This document shows, piece by piece, positions 7,299-15,952 of a stretch of 33,015 nucleotides of DNA. The translations under genes and the position numbers were made by a program. Within the stretch, counting starts at the first letter, position 1. Every line of letters starts with the position of its first letter. The stretch spans positions 1-33,015 of the forward strand of contig JAADHN010000001.1 of the NCBI GenBank assembly GCA_013151865.1. The letters are read 5' to 3'. The notes beneath the pieces were generated by a model. That model had not been told where the DNA came from. It did no database searches and saw nothing but the letters and a program-made list of their open reading frames with translations. The stretch is from Kiritimatiellota bacterium. GTDB taxonomy: Bacteria > Verrucomicrobiota > Lentisphaeria > Oligosphaerales > JAADHN01.

Positions 7299-10200
7299 AT
7301 GAAAAAACAGGACAGTGAAAACCGGAAACCGACCGAAACCGGCACGACTCGCGGCGCTCCGGTGCGCCCCTTGGCGTGCCGGAAAGTCCGGGCGGTCCTC
7401 GGGGAATTCGTCTTCAACGAACTGGCCCCATCCCGCCGGGCCGCGGTCCAAGCGCACATCGACGCATGTCCCGAGTGCGCTCGCCAAGTCCAGGCCATGC
7501 TCCGGACCCGGGACTTGTTGGCCCGAGCCGTCGAGCAGTCTCCGGCAGCCGTGCTTACCCCCGCTCGACGCGAGGCACTTCTGACCGCGGCCCGCAAGGA
7601 ACGCCCGCACGCGCCCGGCGTTCCCTCTCCCGCGCGTCGCGGCTGGACATTGCTCGCCGGCGGCGCAACGGCCCGCGGGGTGGCTACGGCCGCCGCGGTG
7701 TTGCTCATTGTCGGGGGCCTCGTCGCCTCCCTACTTCTGCCGGCCCTTCGAAAAGCAGGTTTGCCCAGGTTCCGGATGGCGCGGTACGCGCCGACGACGA
7801 CCCGGCGAGGGACGGCAATAGAAGGGAGTACGCAGCGCACCGCACAGGCCCGTTTGGCGAACGATGCCGCCCGCGCAGCCAGCCTCCGCCGGGAAGGTTC
7901 GGACAGCTCCGAGATGCCGGTCGGTGGCGAAAAACCACGGAACATTCAAACGAAACCGGCCGCGGCCGGCGCCGGAACGCCCGACGGGATGGGCAGGGAC
8001 GGCGGCGGAATGCTTGCGACAAGTGAAACCGCAACCCGCTTTTTTGCCGCACCCAACACGAACGGCCCCGCGCTGAGGGCCGACGAAAGCGGCGCGACAG
8101 AAACCGCGGAACCGAAAACGGAGGCGGCCGTGGGGCTCGCCAAGAAACATGGCAGCCTCCGGCCTCGGGGCGGACAGGCGGAACCCGACCGACAGCGCCG
8201 CTCGCCCCGGACCGGAACCGAACCACGGCACGAACTCGGATCGAAACGCGCGACGAAGACGCCACTCGCGGACGCCGACGGCTTGGCCGATTCGTCCGGC
8301 CACGTTCGGCGACGCGCCCTTCGTGATGAGAGAATGAACGAAACAACCTCGAATGCTGCAGACGCTGCAAGAAGATCGTCTCTCGTCGCCAACCCCCTGC
8401 CCCCAAAGCTCGCTCTGCGGGGATTGGGGGCCTCGGCGCTCCCGAAAATGCCCGCCAATGAGTCGGCGCGGCGGCTTGCCGAAGACAAACTGTCGGTGCT
8501 GGGCCGCACGGTCGGACAACCGCCATTGCGCGGCAGCGCGGGAGAGTCCGCCGTTCGTGGACTGCCGAACTACCGAAGGAACTCGGATGAGAAACTCGTC
8601 CGCCGTCGGACGGTCAAGGCAAAGCGACTGTCGAATTGGAGAGGCCGCACCGACGACGATGCATCACGCCCCGCGATCACCCCCTCCTCTTGGCGCCGGA
8701 CGGCGCGCCCGGCAGCCCCGGCAGCTACGGTCGGTACGGCGCTGGCCGGAGACGATCGGCCGGTTCGAAACACCGCCAACGAACCCCGCGTCCTGTCGGC
8801 GGGGGCCGTGAAGGCGCCGACGAAACCGAAAGCCGGCGTCGCAGCGGCCTTCGCCGAAAAGATGGTTTACGGGCAGACTTCAGCCGACGCAATAGTCGCA
8901 AGAAAACCGACGATGCGCGCACCGCAAGCGGTGCCTCAGGACGCCGGAATCGAATCGAAAAAAGCCGAAACACTCGACCGCCTCGCCCTGTCGCCCGGCA
9001 AGTCCGACGCCGGGGATGTCGTTGCGCCGGCTGCCGGAGAGTCCCTATTGGCCTTCAGCGAACCAACTCGGCGCCACGTGTCGGAATTGCGGATTACGCC
9101 CGAGAGACAGCATGGAACGTCGGCGGCGGCCGCGGCACGAGCCCCGACACGGCGGGAAACGCTCGCCTCATCCAACCAAACCACCGAACCGGAGAAGCCG
9201 CCCGCAGCAATCTCGCCCGCGACGGACGTCGGTCAAAAACCGCTTCCCCTTCCCCCCCCTGTCCGGGTCAACCCGTTCGTGCTCACGGCGCGGGATCGAT
9301 TCTCCACGTTCGCGCTCGAAACGGATACGGCTTCATACGCCCGCACACGAAGCAGCATTCGGGCCGGTCGACTCCCGCCGCCTGCCGCGGTCCGACCGGA
9401 GGAATTCGTCAATGCATTCGATTACAATTATGCCCGAAACACTCGTTCGGCGTTCGCAGTGGATGTGGCGGGCGCACCGTCCCCGTTCACGCGCGGCCTT
9501 ACCCTTCTCAAAGTGGGCGTGACCGCCCGGAATGTCGGACGCGAAGCGATGAAGCCCGCGCACTTGGTGTTCGCGGTGGACGCCTCGGGATCGATGGACC
9601 GCCCGGACCGACTGGGACTGGTCCGGTATGCCCTGAAAAAACTCGTGCGGGAGTTGCGCCCCAAAGACCGGGTGTCTCTCGTCGTTTATGCCACCACAGC
9701 CCGGCTGATACTCGATTCGGTTCCGGCCGGTCGACAGGCGGTTATCGACCGGGCGGTCGACGCGATTCAGTGCCGGGGGTCCACCAACTTGCTCGAAGGG
9801 CTCGAGGCTGCCTACACTCTGGCCCGGAAACGATTCGAGTCCGGCGGGATCAATCGCGTGATTCTCTGCTCCGACGGCGTGGCCAACGTGGGACCGGACG
9901 AGGCCGGCGCCCTGCTGGCCCGAGTCGCGGATTACCGTAAATGGGGTGTGACCCTGACCGTCGTCGGAGTCGGGACCGGCGCCTATAACGACAACCTGCT
10001 CGAACAACTTGCGGACCGAGGCGACGGGGCTTATGTGTTCCTCGATTCGAAAGAAGAAGCCCGGCGCGTCTTCGTTGCACAGCTCGGGGGCACATTGCAA
10101 GTGGTGGCGCGGGACGCGAAAATCCAGGTTGAGTTCAACCCCGACCGGGTCCGGCGTTACCGGCTGATCGGATACGAGAATCGGGACATCGCGGACAAGA

Positions 10201-10619
10201 ACTTCCGGAACGATTCGGTCGATGCGGGCGAGGTCGGCAGCGGTCGGAGCGCAACCGCTTTGTACGAGCTGGAACTGACGGACGGGCGAAGCGGGACGGA
10301 GCGGGACGGACGAGACCTTGGGACAGTCTACGTGCGCTATCGAAGCGCGGACACCGGCAGGATCGAGGAAACATCGGCACGGATCCGGGCCGACGCCGTC
10401 CGCGAGCGGACGCCGGAGGATTCGCCGTACTTCTGGCTCGCCGTATGCGTCGGGCGTTTCGCAGAAGTCCTGCGCGGCAGTCCGTACGCCGCACCTGCGG
10501 ACCTACCGAGAATCGAGCGGATCGCAACCGAACTCGCCAAGGCATTGCCGCTGGACCGGCGCATCCGTGAATTCCGCGAACTCGTGGATCGAACCCGGTC
10601 CCTGATCGCCGCGAGATAA
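7299..10619 (+). CDS. transmembrane anti-sigma zinc finger fused to YfbK-like von Willebrand A protein
   Basis: 1106 aa. Domains in order: a zf-HC2 anti-sigma zinc finger with H53-x3-C57-x2-C60; a single membrane helix at about 128-150 (VLLIVGGLVASLLLPAL); about 500 residues of Arg/Ala/Pro/Thr-rich low-complexity sequence (about 151-656); a VWF_N-type segment (about 657-712, RFSTFALETDTASY); a von Willebrand A domain with intact MIDAS, DASGS starting at D761, then STN and CSDG; and a DUF3520-like C-terminus. The expected topology is finger inside, VWA outside. I start at the ATG 7299, with GAGGAC upstream, rather than the TTG at 7269. It probably holds the sigma factor of 6667-7266 at the membrane and releases it on an extracellular signal sensed by the VWA part. 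Separate zf-HC2 and YfbK families are known; their fusion across a giant linker is unusual. Confidence 0.85.
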   Translation: MKKQDSENRKPTETGTTRGAPVRPLACRKVRAVLGEFVFNELAPSRRAAVQAHIDACPECARQVQAMLRTRDLLARAVEQSPAAVLTPARREALLTAARKERPHAPGVPSPARRGWTLLAGGATARGVATAAAVLLIVGGLVASLLLPALRKAGLPRFRMARYAPTTTRRGTAIEGSTQRTAQARLANDAARAASLRREGSDSSEMPVGGEKPRNIQTKPAAAGAGTPDGMGRDGGGMLATSETATRFFAAPNTNGPALRADESGATETAEPKTEAAVGLAKKHGSLRPRGGQAEPDRQRRSPRTGTEPRHELGSKRATKTPLADADGLADSSGHVRRRALRDERMNETTSNAADAARRSSLVANPLPPKLALRGLGASALPKMPANESARRLAEDKLSVLGRTVGQPPLRGSAGESAVRGLPNYRRNSDEKLVRRRTVKAKRLSNWRGRTDDDASRPAITPSSWRRTARPAAPAATVGTALAGDDRPVRNTANEPRVLSAGAVKAPTKPKAGVAAAFAEKMVYGQTSADAIVARKPTMRAPQAVPQDAGIESKKAETLDRLALSPGKSDAGDVVAPAAGESLLAFSEPTRRHVSELRITPERQHGTSAAAAARAPTRRETLASSNQTTEPEKPPAAISPATDVGQKPLPLPPPVRVNPFVLTARDRFSTFALETDTASYARTRSSIRAGRLPPPAAVRPEEFVNAFDYNYARNTRSAFAVDVAGAPSPFTRGLTLLKVGVTARNVGREAMKPAHLVFAVDASGSMDRPDRLGLVRYALKKLVRELRPKDRVSLVVYATTARLILDSVPAGRQAVIDRAVDAIQCRGSTNLLEGLEAAYTLARKRFESGGINRVILCSDGVANVGPDEAGALLARVADYRKWGVTLTVVGVGTGAYNDNLLEQLADRGDGAYVFLDSKEEARRVFVAQLGGTLQVVARDAKIQVEFNPDRVRRYRLIGYENRDIADKNFRNDSVDAGEVGSGRSATALYELELTDGRSGTERDGRDLGTVYVRYRSADTGRIEETSARIRADAVRERTPEDSPYFWLAVCVGRFAEVLRGSPYAAPADLPRIERIATELAKALPLDRRIREFRELVDRTRSLIAAR

Positions 10620-10892
10620 CGGACAGGCGACCGAGCGACGAAAGTGCGCCCGCCGCCCCTCGATCCTGCGTATCCGTACTCTTCCACACCTCCCGACCGT
10701 GAACCCGATACACCACATATCGATTTCGTCAACCCGGACGTTTCATCAGCGTTGCCATGCGCACACCTCCCAGTTGACGCAGTCAATACCAGCAACGCCT
10801 GCAACGCACCCACCCTCTTTCTCTGTTAGTTAAAACCGTTAACTTTAGCTCCCCCGTTGTCCCCAATTACTCTCGCTCCTGTCAACAAAAAA
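10620..10892. other. intergenic stretch after the VWA gene
   Basis: No supported gene. The 3' part (about 10815-10890) is markedly AT-richer than the surroundings and contains a perfect inverted repeat, AGTTAA-AACCG-TTAACT, at 10828-10844. This could be a weak terminator or operator. The segment ends at the A-tract of the tRNA terminator on the other strand. Confidence 0.4.
10828..10844. repeat. short perfect inverted repeat
   Basis: AGTTAA, five bases, TTAACT. The repeat is short and symmetrical and sits in an AT-rich pocket between the VWA gene and the tRNA terminator. There is no T-tract on the plus strand, so a protein-binding site is as likely as a terminator. Confidence 0.3.
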
Positions 10893-10920
10893 CCCCTTGC
10901 AGGGCATTGCCTGCAAGGGG
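10887..10920 (-). terminator. Rho-independent terminator of tRNA-Arg
   Basis: An 11-bp perfect stem (CCCCTTGCAGG at 10893-10903 with CCTGCAAGGGG at 10910-10920) with a 6-base loop is followed on the minus strand by six T residues (AAAAAA at 10887-10892 on the plus strand). It lies 10 bases beyond the tRNA 3' CCA in the direction of tRNA transcription. Confidence 0.9.
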
Positions 10921-10930
10921 CATTCGCGAA

Positions 10931-11007
<77 letters not shown>

Positions 11008-11121
11008 AGCAATTGTCCGAGAGTCAAGTGCACGAACGACAACCCAGAGTTCGCGGCAGATCCAGTGTTCTCGTGGTGCGCAATTCCATCCGCGGGACGG
11101 AGGGGGAACGGAAACCGCCGT

Positions 11122-11388
11122 TCACGACCCCATGGCCTCGGCGAGAAGATCTCGGAGTTCATCGCGCCCCACGTCCGCCAAAGCACGTCCACGCTGTCTG
11201 AGCTTTTCATTGAGTTTGACGGCTGTCTCTGACATGCATTCGTGTGTTTCTTCCGAGCCGCCCACCAAGTGAAAGTTCTTTCCCCGGGTGATCCGCAAAT
11301 GTCCGTCATCGTTGTCCAGGCCGATCCCAAGCAGCAGAGCCTTGCGACGACTGCCTTCAGTCGGGGGGTCATTGTTGAGAGGCTGCAT
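11122..11388 (-). CDS. small conserved hypothetical protein
   Basis: 88 aa. The sequence has the look of a real, conserved small cytoplasmic protein: LLGIGLDNDDGH, then RITRGKNFHLVGGSEETHE, then a helical tail (AVKLNEKLRQRGRALADV) ending in acidic/Leu-rich DELRDLLAEAMGS. I recall similar hypothetical proteins in planctomycete genomes but know no function. I start at the ATG whose complement is 11386-11388; a GTG nine codons upstream (11415) is also possible, and neither has a strong ribosome site. It lies upstream of the tRNA on the same strand, 114 bases away, and could share its transcript. Confidence 0.65.
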   Translation of the reverse strand: MQPLNNDPPTEGSRRKALLLGIGLDNDDGHLRITRGKNFHLVGGSEETHECMSETAVKLNEKLRQRGRALADVGRDELRDLLAEAMGS

Positions 11389-11415
11389 TTTCGAACGTCC
11401 GGTTGGCGGTTCCAC

Positions 11416-11733
11416 TCGAGGTCGGCGCCGCGTGTCGCGCCGACATGCCGAATTCAGATGCTCCTTAATCTACACCGATCTCCACTTGCTGTCGCCCGGT
11501 CGAATGCCGGTTGGCGAGACCAAGCGGCGGGAATGACCGGACCTCTCGTCCGGTCGGACGAACTGCGGCACGATCTGATCTGCACGACGCATTGTCCTCC
11601 GCGACTGGAAAGGCCCCGGTCTACACGGGATATTGTGGGAGACCAGTTTCCTGTCTTGGGCGGGCGTCAGAAGCGGACTGCGACCCCGTTCCTGCGATTA
11701 CTCTTTCCAGTGACGTGATTGGAAGACTCGAAC
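11416..11733. other. divergent intergenic region with a small hairpin
   Basis: About 318 bases between the minus-strand small protein and the plus-strand membrane protein. It contains one perfect 8-bp hairpin, GACCGGAC-CTCTC-GTCCGGTC, at 11535-11555, without a T-tract. I see no supported gene and no confident promoter. Confidence 0.4.
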
Positions 11734-12228
11734 GTGCTCGCACTCAGCATCCTCGAATGGCTCGTAGTGGTGTTCTCTCTGCGGATTGCCGTGATGGGCA
11801 ATCCGGTTTTCACCTTGCTGAGCCGTGCCGATCCCGCCGCCATCGAACGGATGGACGCCATGACCGCAGGACCGGGCCCCCAGTCGCTGCCTGCCGCAGA
11901 AGACATCCGTTTTCTCCGGACCTTCATGCGTTGGACTTTAATCGAGCTGGTGCTTTTCCTGGTCGAGGTCGGCCTTCTGGTCTACCTGCTGTGGACCGAC
12001 ATTCTGCCGCTACTGTGCGCCATTCTCCTCGGAAAGGACTTGGCCATGGTGGCCCTGAGTTTTTACATCGCACGGCAACAGGAGGGGCCCGGCCTATTCG
12101 GCGCACTGTGCAGGCTGCCCCGGTGGCTGATCTGGACGGACCGAATCTCCGCCCTTACGTCCGGGGCCGGTTTTCTCGTTCTTTTTATGGCGGCAAACGG
12201 CCTGATCAAGCCGCCCGGCCTGAACTGA
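11734..12228 (+). CDS. hypothetical integral membrane protein (four helices)
   Basis: 164 aa from the GTG at 11734. Four hydrophobic segments are visible: about 3-22 (ILEWLVVVFSLRIAVM), 62-86 (LIELVLFLVEVGLLVYLLW), 88-112 (LPLLCAILLGKDLAMVALSF) and 138-156 (SGAGFLVLFMAANGL). I recognise no family. GGAAG at 11721-11725 favours the GTG start; a TTG at 11719 would add five residues. It lies 41 bases ahead of holA on the same strand and is probably cotranscribed with it, though no functional link is evident. Confidence 0.65.
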   Translation: MLALSILEWLVVVFSLRIAVMGNPVFTLLSRADPAAIERMDAMTAGPGPQSLPAAEDIRFLRTFMRWTLIELVLFLVEVGLLVYLLWTDILPLLCAILLGKDLAMVALSFYIARQQEGPGLFGALCRLPRWLIWTDRISALTSGAGFLVLFMAANGLIKPPGLN

Positions 12229-12269
12229 CGCCGCGTACTCCAGCAACCCAGCCATGACAAGGGCCCGCC

Positions 12270-13418
12270 ATGGACGCCAATGTTTTCCTGATAACCGGTA
12301 ACGATGGCCCCACCATCGAGGCCGCGGCCCGGAAGTTGGTCCGTGAGGTGGCCGGCGACGAACCGGACGCTTTCGCCCTCGAGATTATCCGCGAGAGAGA
12401 TGGTGCAACTGTGGCGGACATCGTCCACGAAGTTGTCCGCGCCCTGCGTTCCCCGCCTTTCCTGGGCGGGCACAAAACGGTCTGGCTGCAGAATTTTCAC
12501 GGATTCAGCAGCGAAGGAAGCCGAAAAGACTCCAGCCCCGAAGCCACGGCTTTCCGAGAACTGGCGGGGATCATCACCGAGGGGATCGGCGAGGATATGG
12601 TCCTGATTATGAACGGTCCGGGCGCCGACCAACGCAAGGCCCTGTGTCGCGCCTGCAAAGAAAAAGGCGTGCTCCGGGTCGCCGGCAAACCCGACATTCG
12701 CGACCGGCGAAACTGGGAGGCCGACATGCGCCGGCTGGTTCGGCAGGCGGCCGACAGAAAGGGAGTGGACCTGCCCCAGCCTGTGCTGGATTACCTGGTC
12801 GCGGCATTGGGCACGGACACGGTCAGGATCGAAACTGAACTGGAAAAACTGATCTGCTATTGCGGCGGTCCCGACAGCCCAATCACCATCGAGGCAGCTC
12901 GGGAAATCTGCCTCTCCGAGGGTGAAACCATTTCATGGGCGCTGCAGGATGCCGTCGGCGACCGGAACGTCGCCGCGGCCCTCCAACAAATCGACACATT
13001 GCTGCAGCGAGAAAAGGACCCCGAAGGTGCGGTCATGGGACTCCTGGTGCAAATGGGCAATTACCTCCGGCATCTCCTCGAGGTCAAGCTGTTCATGCAC
13101 CGGCAACGGTTGCGCAATCCGCAAAATGTGATGCGGGCGGTCGAAAACCTGTCCCCCGAGGCGCGGGCCGCGTACGAAAAGCAAGGCATGGACGTGGTCG
13201 GTTTCAATACCTACCGCGTGCGTTTGCTGGCTCAACGGGCCCTCCATTTTCAGGGAGGCGAATTGGTGCGCGGGCTCGTCGGGGTTCGGGACGCCTATCG
13301 GAAATGCGTCTCTTCCACTGCGTCCAACCGGATCGCACTTGAAAAACTCATCATCGACATTTGTGGACCGCCGGTCTCCACGTCCCGCGGGACGCAAGTA
13401 CGCGCAGGTCGGTGCTGA
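12270..13418 (+). CDS. holA: DNA polymerase III subunit delta
   Basis: 382 aa, slightly longer than the usual 330-350. Delta opens the beta sliding clamp within the clamp loader at the replication fork. The N-terminal part (VFLITGNDGPTIEAAARKL; later FLGGHKTVWLQN and EDMVLIMNGP) fits the degenerate RecA-like domain I, which lacks a Walker A motif as expected. The middle (LGTDTVRIETELEKLICYCG) is the HolA signature of domain II, and the rest is the helical clamp-loader collar domain (ISWALQDAVGDRNVAAALQ and ALHFQGGELVRGL). The ATG at 12270 has AAGGG upstream. The last 15 or so residues are Arg/Thr-rich and atypical. Confidence 0.85.
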   Translation: MDANVFLITGNDGPTIEAAARKLVREVAGDEPDAFALEIIRERDGATVADIVHEVVRALRSPPFLGGHKTVWLQNFHGFSSEGSRKDSSPEATAFRELAGIITEGIGEDMVLIMNGPGADQRKALCRACKEKGVLRVAGKPDIRDRRNWEADMRRLVRQAADRKGVDLPQPVLDYLVAALGTDTVRIETELEKLICYCGGPDSPITIEAAREICLSEGETISWALQDAVGDRNVAAALQQIDTLLQREKDPEGAVMGLLVQMGNYLRHLLEVKLFMHRQRLRNPQNVMRAVENLSPEARAAYEKQGMDVVGFNTYRVRLLAQRALHFQGGELVRGLVGVRDAYRKCVSSTASNRIALEKLIIDICGPPVSTSRGTQVRAGRC

Positions 13419-13654
13419 CGCCCCCCCGACTTCCCGGTCTATTCACGGAAATGACAAGAAAACGCAGACCCGGTGTAACCTCCGGGCCGGTCAGACCGTA
13501 CTATGGGCGGATGAAGTTTCCTCGCAACCTTCTTCCGGGGCGCGCACTGTGAAGGTCGCGGGGAAAAGGTCGGACCGACCGAAACCCCGCCCGGGATTGC
13601 CGCGACACCGACTGTCCCCGAGCCCGGGCAGCACCAAACCGGGAGATGCCAATC

Positions 13655-14551
13655 ATGAAACACCTCTTCGCCGCACTCGTTCTTGGAACCCTTGCCGCCG
13701 TCCAGCCTGCCATCGCGGAAGTCAACGTGGCGGCGACGATCCCGAAGGAAATGGTCATTGTCGGCAGACTCGATTTGGCAACCGCACTGAAGAGCCCCGT
13801 GGTCAATGACGTGCTGAATGCCTTCGGCGACAAGTACAGCGCCATCTGCAACTTCTGCCAGCAGGCCGTGGGCTTCGACTTGGAACAGGTTCGAACCGTA
13901 TGGTTCATGTCGGCCAAACCGGACACCAGCGTCATTGTCTTCAGCGGCCCCTTTGTCGCCGAAGACATTCGTCGCACTTTCGGCGTCGCGCCAAACGTCA
14001 CTGTCATCGACGAGGAAGGCTGCCTGTTTGCGGCCCGATTCCGGGATGACAAGACCGGTCAAATGAAAATCGGGGCCATCTTGGACGAGGGCACGCTTGC
14101 CTTCGGGGACGAACAATGGATGAACCTTTTTCTCGAAACTTGGCGTGGACGCCATCCCGCCCATCCAACGGACTCGCCGCAGGTTCAACGATTGACACAA
14201 ACCAAGAAAACCATTGCCGTCACCCTGCTTGGCGGACCGCGACGCTGGCCTGAATTCGACCGCAAGATCGCCCGTCTCCTCGAAGAAATCTGGATTTCCG
14301 TCGACATCTCAGACACGGTGAACGTGCAGTTTGCAAGCCTGACCAAGGATCCGCAGATCGCGCAAGGGGCGGCCATGATCTTCGAAGGACTGACTAAGGT
14401 GGCGACGGCCCGGAACAGCGGCCTGCCCTTGCCCCCCTTGGTCCGGACTTTGCTTCAGGGCGCCCGGTTCGGCGTGGACGGAAAAGCCGTAATGGCGGCG
14501 GCGGCGGTCACTCAGGAAAGCATCCAGCAGCTCCTAGCTGCCCGTCGCTGA
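13655..14551 (+). CDS. secreted or periplasmic hypothetical protein
   Basis: 298 aa. It has a clear Sec signal peptide, MKHLFAALVLGTLAAVQPAIA, with cleavage predicted after AIA (about residue 21). The mature part is soluble, with alternating strands and helices; a central segment reads RTVWFMSAKPDTSVIVFSG and FAARFRDDKTGQMKIGA. I do not recognise a domain. GGGAG at 13641-13645 fixes the ATG at 13655 over an ATG three codons earlier. It lies 65 bases upstream of the second ECF sigma gene on the same strand, so it could be part of that sensing unit or one of its targets; this is inference only. Confidence 0.7.
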   Translation: MKHLFAALVLGTLAAVQPAIAEVNVAATIPKEMVIVGRLDLATALKSPVVNDVLNAFGDKYSAICNFCQQAVGFDLEQVRTVWFMSAKPDTSVIVFSGPFVAEDIRRTFGVAPNVTVIDEEGCLFAARFRDDKTGQMKIGAILDEGTLAFGDEQWMNLFLETWRGRHPAHPTDSPQVQRLTQTKKTIAVTLLGGPRRWPEFDRKIARLLEEIWISVDISDTVNVQFASLTKDPQIAQGAAMIFEGLTKVATARNSGLPLPPLVRTLLQGARFGVDGKAVMAAAAVTQESIQQLLAARR

Positions 14552-14616
14552 AGTGTGGCGGAGCGGGAGACCATTCCGGCGATACCGGTGTCTCCCGCCC
14601 TGTCGGGAGATTCGGC

Positions 14617-15192
14617 ATGCGGTCCCCCCAGATGGACGAAACCCCGTCCGATGCCGCCCTCGTCATCCGGGTCCTGGCCGGCGATGACGGGGCTTTCACG
14701 TTGCTTGTCAAGCGGTACGAGCGGTTGGTCTGGGCCTGCACTCGTGCCGTTACCGGGAACGAAGCGGACGCCGCGGACGCCGCCCAGGAAGCCTTTATCC
14801 GGTTGTATCGCAATCTCGAACAGTTCAACCCCGAACGCCCCATGAAACCGTATTTGGCCAAAATCGCCGTCAATTCCGCCCGCAACCTTTTGGCGGCCCG
14901 CCGCCGGGCCGCGGCGTTTCGAGACGAACTCGTCCGCATCGAGCAGGGGCGACGTCAAGTGGGTCCGGACAGGGGCCTTCTGGCAAAGGAACGTCGTGCC
15001 GGCGTCCGAGAACAGATCGCCGCCCTTCCACCCGTATTGCGCCAAGTTTGCTCTCTGTTTTATCTGGCCGAATGCTCCTGCCGCGAGATCAGCCGGAGCC
15101 TGTCCATGAGCGAAACCGCCGTCAAGGTGGCCCTGCATCGTGCCCGCCGGAGGTTGGCGCCGGCCCTCGCCCAATGGAGAACGAATCAATGA
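14617..15192 (+). CDS. ECF-type RNA polymerase sigma factor (second)
   Basis: 191 aa. Region 2 (about 15-85) carries DAADAAQEAFIRLYRNL, the conserved core-binding helix, and region 4 (about 125-180) ends in CREISRSLSMSETAVKVAL, a helix-turn-helix of the RpoE/SigW kind. GGGAGA precedes the ATG at 14617; a second in-frame ATG at 14632 is possible. The stop overlaps the anti-sigma start as ATGA, so the two are translationally coupled. It is only distantly similar to the sigma factor at 6667, so this is not a recent duplication. Confidence 0.9.
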   Translation: MRSPQMDETPSDAALVIRVLAGDDGAFTLLVKRYERLVWACTRAVTGNEADAADAAQEAFIRLYRNLEQFNPERPMKPYLAKIAVNSARNLLAARRRAAAFRDELVRIEQGRRQVGPDRGLLAKERRAGVREQIAALPPVLRQVCSLFYLAECSCREISRSLSMSETAVKVALHRARRRLAPALAQWRTNQ

Positions 15193-15737
15193 ATGCCGAC
15201 TGCACTTTCTGGCAGGATCGAATGCTCGAGTCGAACCGCATCACAGCGGACGAATATCGCGCCCTCGCCAGGCATATCGACGCTTGCGGAGAATGCGCGC
15301 GAATTCTACAGGAGATCCGGGAAATGCAGAACCTGCTTGCGCAATTCGCCGAACTCCCAGTGCCCGGCGGTTTTGCGGAGAAAGTGACCGCTGCCGCGTG
15401 CCGAGGTCGAAAGACGCCCGAATCCAACCGTGTGCTGACGGCCCTGGCCGCGCTCCTGGCCGTCGAAATCACGGCCGTCACCTGGGCGCCGCTTCAACTC
15501 GGGGCGCTCCTCGACACTTGTATCGCTTTCGTGGCGCACCGTGTGGAAACGATCCGACTCGCGGCGGCCACGACCTTTTTGGACGCCTCCAGCACAGTGA
15601 CCCTGCCGTTTCGAGAGTTGGGGAACCTGTCGGCCCTGCCGCTGGCGGCTCAATGGGGTGCGGTCGCGTCCATTGTTCTGATTCTCGGCTTCATGACTGT
15701 CGTCCATGCCGGACAGTTCGACATCACGCGCCGCTGA
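15189..15737 (+). CDS. zf-HC2 membrane anti-sigma factor
   Basis: 182 aa. The N-terminus holds HIDACGECA (H-x3-C-x2-C), the zinc-binding anti-sigma motif, followed by a helix (ILQEIREMQNLLAQFAELP) expected to grip the sigma factor. Two hydrophobic stretches follow: about 80-100 (LTALAALLAVEITAVTWA) and 155-177 (WGAVASIVLILGFMTVVHAG). The start codon overlaps the sigma stop (15189-15192). This is a classical membrane-held anti-sigma, in contrast to the giant version at 7299-10619. Confidence 0.85.
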   Translation: MNADCTFWQDRMLESNRITADEYRALARHIDACGECARILQEIREMQNLLAQFAELPVPGGFAEKVTAAACRGRKTPESNRVLTALAALLAVEITAVTWAPLQLGALLDTCIAFVAHRVETIRLAAATTFLDASSTVTLPFRELGNLSALPLAAQWGAVASIVLILGFMTVVHAGQFDITRR

Positions 15738-15952
15738 GCCGTGTCTTTCGCGCCGACAGCAAACAATCGGCGGGCCGTAACGGAGAAAGGGAATGCGGCG
15801 GAGCGCATCGCAGGGGCATCCAAGAACCAGGGAAGCGGTCGACAATCAGCGACAGATCATCGAAAGAACAGTACGGAAGAGACGGGGGTGCTCCCTTCCC
15901 GCCTCACTCCTCTCCACCAAGAACCGGAGCCGCTGTCCGGGAGGAATGAACC

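Noticed and set aside
8636-9940. A 434-residue open frame in another plus frame within the VWA gene
   Set aside because: The VWA and MIDAS motifs continue through the main frame on both sides; the alternative frame is low-complexity.
11535-11555. 8-bp hairpin GACCGGAC/GTCCGGTC as a terminator
   Set aside because: There is no T-tract, and it lies between two divergent genes where no terminator is needed.
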